A DNA stretch of 64,000 nt from positions 1,652,654,062 through 1,652,718,061 of the forward strand of contig OY728121.1 in the NCBI GenBank assembly GCA_963277665.1. Direction: 5' to 3'. A program made the position numbers and the translations under genes. Shown here in pieces: positions 1 to 13,079 of the stretch. The notes beneath the pieces are model-generated. The model had not been told where the DNA came from and made no database searches. It saw only the letters and a list, made by a program, of their open reading frames with translations. The first letter of the stretch is position 1. Every line of letters begins with the position of its first letter. The DNA is from Viscum album. Lineage: Eukaryota > Streptophyta > Magnoliopsida > Santalales > Viscaceae.

Positions 1-3000
1 AGAATTATTTCTAATCATCACCTCACTAGTAAATGATGCTTTTTTCATGATCCTCAAGATGGCCTTAGACTTGTCAAATTTATTTTCAAAAAATCTTCAA
101 ATATAGGATAAGTGGCCTTGGAGGCCAAATAACTTCCAATTATAACGTGGGAGAGGAATTTGGTAGATATACAGGATTTTCAATAGGTCGATCACAATTC
201 GTCTGTATTTGATAATGATGCTATGAAATTTTCCAAAAGTGACAATGAATTCACAAATGAAGTGGTTTATCTTCAAGTGGTGGAAAAAAAGTGAGAAAAA
301 GAATTTCTTCGGATCTTTGATATGATCCTTGATATAGCATGATTTTCCCATAAAAGCAGCCACATAATATTCTATTATTATATTAATTAATGGATTAAAG
401 ATATAGTGCATGACACACAGGAATGTGGCCCCATTATATTTTAGGATAATGGAATTTCCCGATAGTAAAATGTACCATAGGGTTCTATGAAGTTAGTGAC
501 ATTGCTATCCTAAATCATAATCTAGATCTATTTATATCCAATGTATCCATCCATGATGAATAGTTCATGGAGCCTAGAAATAGATTCAATCCATTAATCT
601 ATCATAGGAAAGATAAATTATTTCGGTAGAGAGTGACGATTTTGGTCCTAGAAGTTGATAACCACTTTGACCATAATGTTATTATTCTTGATTTGGATGA
701 TGTTGAATATCCATCTAGGGATATGGACCTCACTAATGAAGTTGGAATAAATTATCTTATAGAATTTGGACTTGACCATGGGATTTTGGGAAGGGTTCAT
801 TTTTTATGGGTGTTACTTGAGAACCTAGTGACCCATTGGGAGGTTGTGGTGATGGAAATTAATATGAGGATCCTTTCCAAAAATATCATCAATGCTTATG
901 GAATCCTCGTTATGGTTTTGTTTCTATAAGGCCACACACTATTGTTTCTCCTCTTGTGACATTGCATCACATATCAATTTTGGTTGTAGATCTTCTTCGA
1001 TGTCATGGTATATGTGATTAATATCACTAAAAGCGGTGAATAAACCCTCCTAAAATTCAAGAGGGTGTATTCTATATCCTTTTCATTTTTTGGAGATTTG
1101 TGTTATTAGGAAACAAAATAGGTATCCAAACATTCTAGGCATGGTTGTGGAATCATAACATAATATATTGAGGGAATAACCTTTAATTTTAGACACATTG
1201 TCTACAAATAATGTGGATAAATGATGATAAGAAAATATTATGTAGTTTCTATTTTTGAGGTCCAGTCATGATATTGATGAAATGATGATGGGTTGACATC
1301 CATCAATTTAGAAATTCCATGTGGTGCATGTGGGAGTGTTCTATACAACTGTACATGGGTGATCTTCTCTTTTACATTATAGTGGTAGGTTTTTGAAATA
1401 TCAGTCAGGCCCATCTTATGAAGAAATATTAGGTAATATGTCATCACTCCTTCTTCATGAAGACTATGAACCAACTTCCCAGCCCTGATATCAGGGGGTC
1501 CAACCAACGAATTGGGAGAAAAAATATTTCTTATAAATGTTGCCATGGATCAAAGGTAGTGTCTTTCATTTCATTGGGGGATTTTAAAAGAAAAATTTCT
1601 TCAATCTGTTGAATTTATTCTTCTATTTTATAGTACACATCTTCCAGATAATAGGGCTCACAAGATTAAAATGTAGAATCATCACCCTAGAGTACCCCTT
1701 TACAACCATAATGGGATTATTTGATGCATTATTATTAGAAAGAGTGGACCACTACAGGAAGATGTATCTAGGGTCTTCCTTATAGGTAATTTTTTGTTGT
1801 GTCTTGTTATAATACAATAAAATAGCTACATTGACTATGAAAATGAATTCGGTATTCATGAAAATAATGCCATTCTACTTCTTCACACTCTTATCATGTC
1901 TCTAAATTTTCATGTTTGAGGGGGATCATTTAAATTTCAATTATCCCATGCTTGTAGAGTTTCTAGATTGTATGATATTGATTCCAAGTCCAATATCCAC
2001 TAGGTAGTGATGGTTATCCATAGCTTTCACCCAAGGAGTGATATACAATGGTAGTACATTCACCTGAATGGTATAACCCACATATTATTTGGAAAATGAA
2101 AGGTTATACTGACATTCCCCCTGCTCACCTTTTCCATGGAAATAGGCCATAAAGGAAACCACCTCACTCTAAATCTAAAGAGATATCTTCAATGATTAAA
2201 TTGGCACATGACACATTTCATTTGAAAATAGGGTATACTTAAGTATCGAGAGCCTCATTGGAATTCCATCAAGGTTCTTCAAGAGATCAAACATATAGAT
2301 GAGTGGCATATTTCTCTAATATAAATTCATTCTTCAGCTTTGGGTTTGGTAGAAATTATTTTTAGTGAAAAAAGGGGTTGAATAGTGCTATAAATACTAT
2401 ACTATTGTCCAAATATCATTTTCTGAACTCAAAATAGTTAGGAAACAACAGATTGAGGTTGGGGCCCATTAAGGTGAATCTAATCACAGCCTAGTCACAA
2501 CCAAGTCGCATGGTAAAAAAAATATAGTCATATATAAAGGAACACATGATAGAAAATTTTGGGAGGGTTGTACCTGATTATCTATATATAAGGTCCAATA
2601 CCAAGTTTTAGTAGAATGAATATCACGGTTTGAAGTGGTGGAAGGGACATTATTTCTACTATTGTCTCATCTACATCTCATTAAATGACATCAACCAAAA
2701 GTTCCCTAGGGTATTTTCATAGATTTCCTCATCATTTATAATTATGTAGCGAACCATTGGATCAACATTATTAAAAGAGGTTTATTATTTCTCTTAATTA
2801 GTGTAATAGTCTGACACTGGGTGAACTATTGGAACATCCCCCATCATAGGAGGTATGAGGTCTCCGATGGTGAAGAATGATTTTAAAACCTATGAGGGAC
2901 TATGATTTCCTCTTGCATTGTTTTTTCATGAGATTTCAAGATTCGGAAGGCTACGATGAAGACATTGAAGAGGCATCCAGATGAACCTTGGTGACCAAAA

Positions 3001-6000
3001 GAGGAATTGGTTTGGTTAAGAATGTGTAATTACATGGGTGCGAGTGACTATCATTCGATGCAACCAGTATTAGCACATCATCATAACCAAGATGGGTACA
3101 TGTTTCCTCTCACTGAAACCTTCTCCATCACTATCATGGTTTTCTATGAGATATCCCACCAATTTTGGGATTTCTTATTGTTTTATCAAGCCTCGGTTCA
3201 ATTGGTCTAATGGAAAATATTTTTCTAAAAGTTATTCATTAATATTGTGTGCAAGGATCATATGCTATAGGAAGTGATTTTCAATATTAGTGAGATTGAA
3301 TTCCTAAGATATATTTTATTATAACATCATAAAATCCCATTATCCAAGTAATATATAAAATAACTAGCAAATTTTGTATCCTTGAATGATTAATTCTTGT
3401 TTCTTGTTTTTACAAACAAAACCACAGGTTCCTAGCCCGGATGAGTAGTTATAGAAACATGCCTTATTTGAGGTTGTGCCTATGGATGATGAGGTTGAAC
3501 CATGTGAGGATTTTCCATGTGGGTCTATTTATTGTGGGGATCATCTTATAATGAATCTTGTAGGTGTACCGTCTCATAGGACTATGAATTCCTAGAAGAA
3601 TCTATCTCTATATTTATAGGTCTTATCACTACAACATGAAGGGGTAATGTGAAGGATCATTTTTTGGTCTTCTGCAACTCTTCTTCTAGAAAATTTTAAT
3701 TCTTGAATAAATATATAAATATAACCTTATAAATAAGGGATATATGAGTATGGAAAAAATAATTTAGTAAATTCCATATGCCCATCATTGGAAGAAATTT
3801 TTGAAAAAGAGCCATGTTGAGAGAGTACATGAGTCCTTTAGATCTGGTGATGAAATTAGTAATGCTCTCCCCATAACACTATTTTCATTTGGAGAGGTTT
3901 ATGATGTTGGGTTTCTAAGGGTATATAGTTGTAGCACATGATCTTTTGTTGATCCAGTGTTTAAAAAGACATTAAATAGTTATAACATATTCCTATTCTG
4001 AAGACCCCAACATCAGGGCACACCTTGAGGTGAAGTGGGTTATATTTTTAAGTGGATAACCCATACAATTATATAGAGACAAAATATGATTTATAAGCTT
4101 TTTTGTTGGTGTATCTAGTCTACCCATGTAGGATACAATTATCCCATTGGTGGATTTAAAGCCTATAACATTTTCATAGCCTCTATGCTGGAAATGAGGG
4201 AATCTATCAAATCATACAAGGGAGTATTTATGGTAACTAGTGCTTTCAATATCTCATCTTCTGGGTTGGATTCATGACCAAAATCTATTGGTGGATATTT
4301 TTTCTACTTAGATATAGTGGGTGACCCATATCATGTTCATTTCCCACAACCCATGGCTCTATCCCTAATCAGATACACAGGGCCACCTAGTTCAAATCAG
4401 ATCACCTAGACAAGAAGGATTGAGTGCTGAACTAGAGGATGGGTGGATTATTTTTTGACGTTATCATAGACTAGGAACTTATCAAAAAATTACTTTTATT
4501 AATCCTTTTGTATCCCTCTTGATCATTGAGATGATCAGAAATGTAGGTTTCTGACTCTACCTCTAGAATAATCTCAGATAGAACAATGAGATTAGAAGGC
4601 CAACTATATTTTACAATATATCAACAAGAAGTTGTAAATTTATTACTATGGGAATTCCCATGGTCAAATTTCAATCTCTCTGGATGATTAAATTTCCCTA
4701 TCAGGGTATCTATCTGGTATTGTGCCACTACATGGAGTGTATTTTCCTTATTATTCCCTTTGATCATTGTCTTATTTATCCAATCCATGAGAAAATTGAA
4801 GGTGATTAAATGTAAAATATTGGTTTCTTTTGAGAAAATTGCTATGTCCTTGGGTGGAAAAAATTGACAGCCTCATTGTTACCATAGGATATTGCAGAAA
4901 TAGAGGGTATTGTACTACCCCTAACCTCTAATATTCATGTCTATATATAACTCTACCATGACTTTTTGGAGAATATTAAGGATCTTTATAATGGTTCATT
5001 AGAGAGTTTGGTAAAATCCATACGATTCCTAGTGATGAGATACTAGGAGTTATTTGTTATAATCCACCTATGACTATTGGTAAATCGAATCGAGGTGCTT
5101 CTGGATTCCTAGATTAGAAAGATTACAGTCACAATGGTGTTTAAACATCTACCATATACTCTAACAGAAAAAAATACATGGTCCTCATTGAGGGTCTCCA
5201 GGATGAAAATATTTAGAGAAGTAAGATCCCAAATCCTAATGGTAGTTTTTTGGTGGCCAAGTGTCTATATAATTTTTCTTTTTCATTGTAGAGAGTATTA
5301 AGCTACTATTGGTTAGCCTAAGCCCCAATCTTCATAGGTCGGTAAACTAGTAGAAACACTTTTAATGATATTTTTTTATACTAATTTACATTGAGAGGGT
5401 TTTTCACGTGGTCCAAACATCCACTGTATATTAGAATGTCTCTCATAGGGGGAACCAACAACAATATTATATCAACATATTATAGGGTATTTACTACCTC
5501 ATGTGAGTGTCTGGAAAAAATTAATTTTTTGTATCAGATTTCCCACTACAATTTTAGGGGGTTAACCTACACCCTCATATCTCTTTAACTTCCAATGTGG
5601 TAGTTGTGTGGAGGGAAAATGATATCAATGAAGATGTTTTCACTATTAGTTATTATATGGGGTTCTGGATGAACACTACTTATAGGTACCTATGGGGATA
5701 TTTGGGGATCTGGTTGACCTCATCTTGAAAGATCATATGCCTCATTTCATGGTCTTCTACCCCCATATCTGGAAGTAGTTGTGAAGGTTACCTCATCAAT
5801 TCCTCAGTCATCTTGATGTATGAGAGTTATTTGGTGATACGACCCCTCCCAGTATCATAACACTATATTTTAGGACATATCCATGATAATGTTTTGAGAT
5901 TATATTTGATTCTCTTATGTGTGTAGAAACCTATGCCATGGGAAAAGTGCTACAGAGGGTAATCGACGTCTTACCGTATGAAAAATACGAAGATTAGGTA

Positions 6001-6006
6001 ATACAT

Positions 6007-6040
6007 TCACCATGTGGAGGATATCCATGCCACATGGTGA
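6007..6040. repeat. Perfect 11-bp inverted repeat
   Basis: The arms TCACCATGTGG (6007-6017) and CCACATGGTGA (6030-6040) are exact reverse complements around a 12-base spacer. It is isolated in non-coding sequence. No neighbouring feature gives it a role, and it may be chance. Confidence 0.6.
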
Positions 6041-7822
6041 TGGTTCATGGAAGAAATATACGTTTTTGTTTTTTGGGAGAGGATGACCTTCATATTTGTT
6101 TTATTCATCAGAGGACATCGGATAATGGCGTCTGGTGGTGCCATCAACTAAGAGAGTCATCCTGACATGCCTGAGAGGGAGTTGGGGTCTCTGTTCATAA
6201 TGGGACAAGATATATTCCCATTAATCAGTTGTAGGAATGGGACATTCTGGTGGTGGAAAGGGATAGTAGAGATACAAAAGAATCCTCCTACCAAAAAATG
6301 TTTTGTGGCTACCCCAATGTCAGTACCAAGAGTTCAAGACCAGGGCTAGTGGAATAGGGATGGGTTTAACCTAATCAATGGGTTATGGGATCATTCAGTG
6401 TTAGTGTCGATATGGCCATGTGGGAGTCCTCTAGGATAGATCTTGACCAGTGGCTACTATGTGTGGAACTCTAACACCCCTACCTCTTCATCATATTGAG
6501 CAAGCTATCCGAATGCACTGAGGAGAGGCTTCGAATTCAGTTTTCCAATGGAATGGGGGTTTTTCCTTTTATGAGTAAAATTATGGTGAATGTAATAGTG
6601 AGGTTATAATGGTTCAAGATCCTTTAATTCCATATCAATGGTGGGAATGACCCTGTCGTGGTCATATCGATGACCAAGACTATGGATCATCCTCCCCAAG
6701 ATGAGCACGAAGGGTGATATGGGACCTGGGAACCTAGTAGCCAAATATGTAGCTATTTTCATGGAAGTAATGTAGTTATGTAAGATGGTTTCACCAACAT
6801 TACCCATTCCCATATGCATATTGGAACTGCCTCATTGATTTCCTATATCTTTATTCAATTAAAGATCATCAAATCAACCCTTTGTATTGATCTAATTAAT
6901 GTTGTTCTCAATGCCTCAACATATTAAATTATTTCTAACTAAGAAAAGGAATTTGATTTCGGGATGTCATGGACTAAGGGTTCCCACCATTATCTATCCA
7001 ATGTTACTGGATAGGTCCATGATGGGCCCACTGCTTATTAGGTGAGACCTTCCGCCAAATATTTGGAACCCATGACATGAAAATATGATTATTCCCCAAT
7101 GTTACTAGTTATAATTATTGATGGATAATAGATTCACATCAGATTAAATATTTTTTTATAATACTATATGTTAGGGACATGAGTCAGGGTTGTGATGCTC
7201 TTATTCATTCCCTATACTTCGATATTCCAATGATTAGTGGCCTCTACCACTAGGGTCTGTGATTTCAAATCCTTGATCAAAACAGGATGATGGGATATTA
7301 GTTCCTCCATCCATGGATTCCTCCATGGAGTTTACGGACATGTCTAGGATTATCTTATAGATTTGATTCCTTTTCTAGGGAAATGTTCCTAGTTCAATCT
7401 TGAGGTGTAATTTGGATAATTACAATTCTTCTTACTTGATAGGGAATAAAATTTTGTTAGAGTAGACAGTAACATTTTGAACATCCATAAATCACAAGAC
7501 ATTGGGGTTGTTGGACATATATAAAGTCTTCTTATTTAATTCAGGGTAATCTCATATAAGAGGCATCTTAGGTGTGGAACCAAAGGCATACCATGTTGAC
7601 CATGAGGTAGTTGTGGCAGGGGAAGGTGGCATCTGAAGATTTTTTCCAGAAGTATCCCATGTTTGTTATATGGGTTTTGTATTTTAGACCACATCATATT
7701 TTTAATGTCTTATAGAGATGGGTGGGTAATCGATTATGTTTCTTATGGGTACAGGTATGTCCCTTGTTTAATTCCATATGGGGTCTGGTTGGTGGTTATG
7801 TGTGTCCCCCATGTGGGTATAG

Positions 7823-7827
7823 GATCA
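7823..7827. repeat. Target-site duplication (GATCA), left of copia
   Basis: GATCA directly abuts the left LTR end and matches GATCA at 21893-21897 directly after the right LTR end. This is the 5-bp duplication usual for plant copia integration. Confidence 0.85.
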
Positions 7828-8920
7828 TGTTGAACCTCGAGTCTCCTTGAGAGGGGAGGGGTGAATTAGGGTGTCAACATTTTCTTTTAATGTATCTGAC
7901 CTTATTCCCATGTTCATAGGAATGTTTTAATCATATATGATGGATATGAATAGAAATAAAACAACCACATGAAAAGAGGCCACACAACACTTTTACTTGG
8001 CTCACCACAAACGGCTACATCCAAAGAGTATACATCGACCATGTGTTGATGGTACAAAAATACACTAATCTTCACTAGTTGTGGAGTACAAGAGTTTGAA
8101 AACACTCTATATATTCCAATAACATTGGCTTTACAATAATTTAGGCACAGATCATTACATCCAACAGGCCACTTTCGTTGACTCCCCCTTGATCACTACC
8201 ATGGGAGAAGTCTTAGTCAGTTTATATAATTGAGGGTCGCTTCAACATATTTTCATTGAAATATTTGCCTCAGTCCATCATGAGAATATTCAATCATCAA
8301 AGTGCAGAATTAATTCACTTTAAATTACTTATCACACAAACCATATATTCAAAATAATGACAAAATCTTAACACTACACTTTCACACAAAAACTAAACAT
8401 GAATGAAAGATTTGGGATTTCTCGCACAAGATGACTTTCCTACAACCCCTACATTCCAAGAAACTGTTATCTATCACGCAACTACACCAAAGGGTTCACA
8501 TGGAATTTCCAGACTAAAGGAACACCTTGTATGCGAACACTCTATAATTATTTTGTGCCCAATTCTTTCACGCAGTAGTGAAACCTTTTTTTGGAAAATT
8601 CAACTCATCTTCCATGGGGAGTAACCTTTTATTTATAGGACATGATGACAATACATGCATGTTTATGATGCATCTTTGTCTGTGTATGCATGATTCATCA
8701 TGAGAACGCAAAATTCCTTTTGATGTTGCATTGGGTACGTAATATTATTTCACCTAACCGCATCTTTCACACACATTTATGTCTTGCATGAACTTTTTTC
8801 ATTTTCCATATTTTGAGGCACTGATCCCATTCCCATTGAACTTTCTAAACATTCAATGATTATTGACCAAAAACACAAGCCACACTCCATTTACAACATA
8901 GAACGGTCATGTTTCCAACA
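7828..8920 (-). repeat. 3' LTR of the copia element
   Basis: On the minus strand it starts TGTTGGAAAC (8920) and ends in CA (7828). It aligns along its length with 20631-21892, for example 8160-8260 with 20960-21060, but is about 170 bp shorter. A TATAAATA box (8630-8637) matches one in the other LTR. Sampled identity is about 75-80%. Confidence 0.9.
8630..8637 (-). promoter_or_regulatory. TATA box in the copia 3' LTR
   Basis: TATAAATA on the minus strand lies roughly 290 bases inside the LTR. The same octamer occurs at the equivalent place in the 5' LTR (21435-21442), so it survived while the flanks diverged. Confidence 0.6.
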
Positions 8921-8932
8921 ATATCCCCCTTA
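8921..8932 (-). other. Polypurine tract of the copia element
   Basis: On the minus strand AAGGGGGATAT runs directly into the 3' LTR start TGTTGG. This is the standard copia plus-strand priming site and fixes the 3' LTR boundary. Confidence 0.9.
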
Positions 8933-9521
8933 GATATTGTTTTAAATATCTAGATAAATTTAATAGAGCACCATCGACTATAAAAACCTGATACAAATGA
9001 GTAAACTAATCCAACAAATTAAGTCTACGTGAGAAATGCTCAATGTATAAAATAAGTGGGTAAGATTGAATTGGGTTTCTTTGTTTTTTAATTCTTAAAA
9101 ACTCCTAAGATATTCTCTTACTGTTTTAGAAAAGAATTACATTTCCTGAAATACACCCAAGCTATTCCCTTACAGTGTCATAGAAACATTACATGTCCTG
9201 AATGTATTCTTTCTACTCCTAACCCAAAGTCAAACTGTGTCACATTTTCATTACATGTGTTAAAAAACATTACATATCCTAAATGTATTCCTTCTCCTCC
9301 TAACATTGAATTTTCATCATGTCATAGAAGCATTACATGTCCATTACATATCATTAATTTACTCCTTCTCTCCCATTGAAAATAAACCCAAATATCTGTA
9401 TTCTTTCATTTTAAATCTCAAAACACACTCCCCAAAGATAGTATCTCACCCATAAACCTACATCACATCCAAAAATAGATTAAAAACATTTAACATAATA
9501 GGGGAGAGTGGGGAAATTGTA
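8933..9521 (-). other. 3' non-coding region of copia
   Basis: This lies between the RNase H stop codon and the PPT. It has no coding signal. Its middle part (9121-9376) is a degenerate tandem repeat, listed separately. Confidence 0.7.
9121..9376. repeat. Degenerate tandem repeat, about 4 units of 45-80 bp
   Basis: Units near 9126, 9179, 9261 and 9321 share the core AAACATTACATGTCCTGAAT followed by TATTC and a TCTCCTCCTAAC-like tail, with spacing varying from about 50 to 80 bases. It lies in the copia 3' non-coding region, just upstream of the PPT. Confidence 0.65.
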
Positions 9522-10061
9522 TCATCCCCATGAACTAGGCGGTGGATGAACATCGATGTTCAATCGATGTTTCCCAAACACTGCCATTGATTGTCGCTTG
9601 GTCATAATGTCAGCCACTTTCTCATCAATTCTCATATGTTGCATATTGATCACAAAATGATCAAAATTTTCCATCATGAAGTTATATCTGATTTCAAGAT
9701 ATTTCGTATGAGAACTCTTAACATTATTGTTTGTAAGATCAACTTCCCTCTTGTTATCATTGTAAATCACCATTGGTTGTTTTCCCCCACACCTCTGTCA
9801 GCCAATTACTGCTTCATCAAGATTAACCGAGTGCATTCCTTTGTCGCGGATATATATTCAGCTTCAAAAGTACTAATATACATACATTCCTATTTCTGGC
9901 TCAACCATCCCACACATTTCTCCCAATATATAATGCTCCACAACAAGTGGATTTTCTATCCACTACATCCCCAGCCCAGTCAGCATCCTAAAATGTAGAT
10001 AATTCCTTATCTTTTCACGCATCAATGAATAATCTATACTTTTTTGGTACCTTGAATGTAC
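9522..10061 (-). pseudogene. Copia RT C-terminus and RNase H remnant
   Basis: Minus-strand remains of the copia RNase H. A DADWAGD..DRKST block near 9940-9970 marks the RNase H start and is frameshifted relative to the rest. The last 83 codons are open and carry HTKYLEIRYNF (the HTKHIDIRYHF signature) and DIMTK, ending at a TGA at 9522-9524. The preceding pol sequence continues at 15841 on the far side of the nested element, so this is the downstream half of a gene split at 10062-10066. Frameshifts and stops between the two RNase H blocks make it non-functional. Confidence 0.88.
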
Positions 10062-10066
10062 CTCAT
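10062..10066. repeat. Target-site duplication (CTCAT), left
   Basis: CTCAT abuts the 5' LTR of the nested gypsy-type element and is repeated at 15836-15840 after its 3' LTR. The duplication lies within copia pol, so the inner element inserted later. Confidence 0.85.
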
Positions 10067-11698
10067 TGATAGAGAAAATATTTTCAATTAATTTATATTG
10101 AATATCATTTTTAAAACCCACAAAAGTATTCCAATGAGATTAATTGTTTCATTTTTATGATATTGGTGTTATTTTGAGCTGAATAGTAAAAATTGGCCAT
10201 TTTGGATTTTTAACATTTTTAAATTATTTCTGTAGATTGGCCATAACATTATCTACACTTATCCAAATTGAAAAATTATTTTTATTTCAGATTCTACACA
10301 TCCAGGGATTCATTTACTATTTTTGGACTAAAAGCTGAATCGGCCATATAAAAGCTCCAAGGAAGCTCACAAGTTGGAGAAAGAAAACTGTTTACAGTTC
10401 TACCTAGTTTTAGTGTTGGCTCCATAACTCATCTATGGTGGGCCCAAATGTTGTGAAATTAGGTGGGTGGACAAGCAAGTAGTTTTGGAGAATATTTTTT
10501 TGAAGTAAGGTCCATGTGAATTGTCCGTTTATGGGGTCATTAAATCACACTAACCAGGAGGATTGCATTTTGGAGAGTCTGACTGGATAGAATACATGCT
10601 CAGAGTAAAACGACCATAACTCTCGGAATACATGACCAAATCTACTGCGATTTTGACGGGACACGGAAAATATAATTATGAACAACATTAAAGAAGGTAT
10701 TAACATGTTAAGATGTCATTTAATGGGGATACAATGCGTCAAAATATGGGGGAAAAATTCTGGCTATAAAAGGAAGAGAGCTTCACCCTCTCAAAGCATC
10801 CCATATTCCATCACATTCCTTCTGGGACACCACAATCGGAGACGGGAGGAAGCCAAGGTACACTCGGGGAAATTCTTCTTCAACATCATTCTGTTACTTT
10901 CTTTTATTTTTCTTTACTTTAAAATGTCTCTCCTCTCCTGCATCATCTTTTATACCCCATATATGTAGGGGTAGTTTCGTTTGTGTGATCGGAAAGAGGG
11001 GAGGCTGGACCTATTTGTTGTGTTTGAGTTTTTGTGCTTGAAATGAATAATGTTTCTTCTTCTTTCTTATAATAGTTTCAATTATTAATTCAGTATTAAA
11101 TTCCGAATGCGGTAGTGTTATGTTTTTGGTTCTGAAATTCTAAATTTATTTGGTCGATGATCACATCTCCCTCCACCCAATTCTAATCTGTATATGGTGG
11201 AACAAGATTAGGGTTGGGTTGTGATTGCTCAGCTGTTGTCAAGCACGTGTGTAGGATTGTATGTAGAAATCTTGGTTTATTATTGAGAAACAATTCCATG
11301 TCTGGGATTTCTCTAATTAATCAAGAGACCTTCTACAGCCCTAAGCACATTGGAAGGAGGATTGACCAATCTAAGGTTTTAGAAAGGAAATTTCTCATCA
11401 CATTTATCTAACTAAGGGAGAGAGAGGACTCAGTAGATGAATCTCTCTCTTACCAGTTTAAGGAAGAAGAAGAGATAAAATTTTGAAACCATGATGGCAT
11501 AACACTAGGTCTAGCCGAACCCAATCCGATCATCGTCTTTATCATTTGTTAAAACCAATCTTTTTAAGAAAACCAACAAAAAGTGACAACCATGTTTTTT
11601 GTGAACTCCTCTTCGGGAGACTACCTAGGATCAACTACTATACTCTACTTAGGTAAATAAAATATTGTTTTTCCATGCCCCATGACAGGCGTGCGTCA
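10067..11698 (+). repeat. 5' LTR of the non-autonomous gypsy-type element
   Basis: It starts TGATAGAGAAAAT and ends GTGCGTCA, two bases before the PBS region. It aligns throughout with 14205-15835. The TATA box at 10765-10772 implies about 0.7 kb of U3. Any open frames inside, such as 10678-10968, are chance frames, since the same region in the other LTR encodes a different string. Confidence 0.92.
10765..10772 (+). promoter_or_regulatory. TATA box, 5' LTR promoter
   Basis: TATAAAAG is followed by a GAGAG/CTCTC stretch and is conserved in the 3' LTR (14902-14909). Transcription would start about 25-35 bases downstream, near the CTCTCAAAGCATCCC segment shared by both LTRs. Confidence 0.75.
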
Positions 11699-11702
11699 AA
11701 CT

Positions 11703-11720
11703 TGGCGTCATTACCGGGGA
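11703..11720 (+). other. Primer binding site, tRNA-Asp type
   Basis: TGGCGTCATTACCGGGGA begins four bases after the LTR end. It matches the complement of the plant tRNA-Asp 3' end, known as the Athila-type PBS, except for three transitions. At least two of these look like decay of methylated CG or CNG sites. Confidence 0.8.
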
Positions 11721-11827
11721 GGAAGTGCCACAACTTATTTGTAAATATTTGACTTTTTCAAATTTTATAATAATTTTTTTTTTTAAAATATTTTTTCCAT
11801 GATGTATTCAACATAAAATTTGTATGC

Positions 11828-13079
11828 ATGAGAAGATTACTAGAAAGTGAAATATCAGGAACCAGAAATTGATTATCATGATCTCAATGACCAGGTTGAA
11901 ATGATTAGTAATAATTTGGATGATTTGGGTAGCAAAATAGAATGGGCATTAGACTATGTTCGTGCAATGATGGAGCAACCCACCCTGAGCCGGAGCAAGA
12001 ACTTGATATAGTGGTGGAAGAAATTTCACCACTCATCATTGAAGAACTAGAGGAGGTAAATGTTGATATACCTGAAGACCCATTCATCATCACTCAACTA
12101 ATTCTACTTGAAATAGATTAAAAAGAAGATAACTCCCCTACTGAGCCACATGTGGGAGATCAACAAGAACTTGATGAATTTTGGAATGAATCTGAGGAAC
12201 TTATTGATCTCTCCAAGCCTTCTAAACAAGAAGATCCAGCACCGTGGAAGGATGAAACCACCCAATTGGTGGAATTTGAAGTCAATATGGAGGAGCCCGA
12301 CTACCTCCCTCCATCCACTAATAATCAAATCCAAGAGGCACCTTCAACTATAGAAGTGATTGAACCAAAACCAACCCAGGGAGATGATCCTTCCATTAAC
12401 TCTACCTTTTCTGATTTCATTCAATCTGATTTGAGAATCACTCTTTATAATTTTGAATTTTTAGATTTGGTCAATCCTTACATTTCCTTAGAAGAAGATG
12501 AAAAAAATATGCACCTGTTGAGGAACACCTAGAGCTCGCTGACGATATTGATCAACTACTTGAGGAAGTCCAGGAAGAGATACAAGTGGCTATTCCTGAA
12601 GAACCAAATCTAAAACCTACCTACCTTAAAAGGGAATATTTTGAAATTAATATTTCAAATTTAAAATCTTAATCTCCCTTTGATTATTCTTTTCATGCAT
12701 CACATCTAGAGAAACCACTATATTTTTAAGAAGACGTTGCACTAGTAGAAACTGAAGAGGAGGAGGTTCCATACTTCATCCTACCCCCACCATGCAAGGG
12801 GTATATAATTGTGAAGGGGGTGGATATGGTTTACTCTATACATGGAATTATCCTCATAAAGGAACAAGTACATTCTTGAAAGAAGAAATTTTGTTGGTTC
12901 ATGAGCAAGAAACATCACCCACCATCAGATTGGGGATAACTGATTAGAAATGCTCCTCTGGAGGCAGTCAAAACCCGGGGCCCACTTGGGGGATTAAACC
13001 AAGATTTATTATTTTTTTATTCAAATTATATTATCATTTATTTCAATAAATTTATTAGTTTATGTTATTACTTTTTTTA
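11828..13079 (+). pseudogene. Acidic reading frame of the non-autonomous element, function unknown
   Basis: The element's only coding remnant, of about 400 codons, interrupted by at least two frameshifts and several stops. The best stretch (12152-12532) encodes 126 residues. The product is rich in Glu, Asp, Pro and Ser with phrases such as ELDEFWNESEELIDLS. An upstream part contains DLGSKIEWALDYVRAMMEQP, possibly a coiled-coil. A downstream part near 12780-12960 encodes a more hydrophobic conserved-looking run (ILPPPCKGYIIVKGVDMVYS) and a W-rich FCWFMSKKHHPPSDWG tail. I see no CCHC knuckle, protease or polymerase motif, and do not recognise the family. It occupies the position of gag. It could be a degenerate gag or a lineage-specific accessory frame. 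Confidence 0.55.

Larger units (their letters stand above)
1..7827. other. Old non-coding stretch of unknown origin, left of the copia insertion
   Basis: I see no gene here. Both strands are broken by stops every few dozen codons, and none of the short open stretches (for example 633-929 plus or 1238-1546 minus) resembles a family I know. Base composition is clearly less AT-rich than the 25-38 kb and 60-64 kb parts of the window, with many TG and CA steps and few CG steps, as expected of long-methylated plant DNA. The same style of sequence resumes after the copia element at 21898, so the two pieces were one locus before that insertion. It may be a very old mobile element, but I found no LTR, PBS or polymerase motif to support this. 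Confidence 0.5.

Noticed and set aside
633..929. 98-codon frame as a host gene
   Set aside because: There is no recognisable domain, no neighbouring exons with splice signals, and stops abound around it in all frames.
9591..9998. 135-codon open frame on the plus strand
   Set aside because: It is the antisense shadow of the copia RNase H remnant, which carries real motifs on the other strand.
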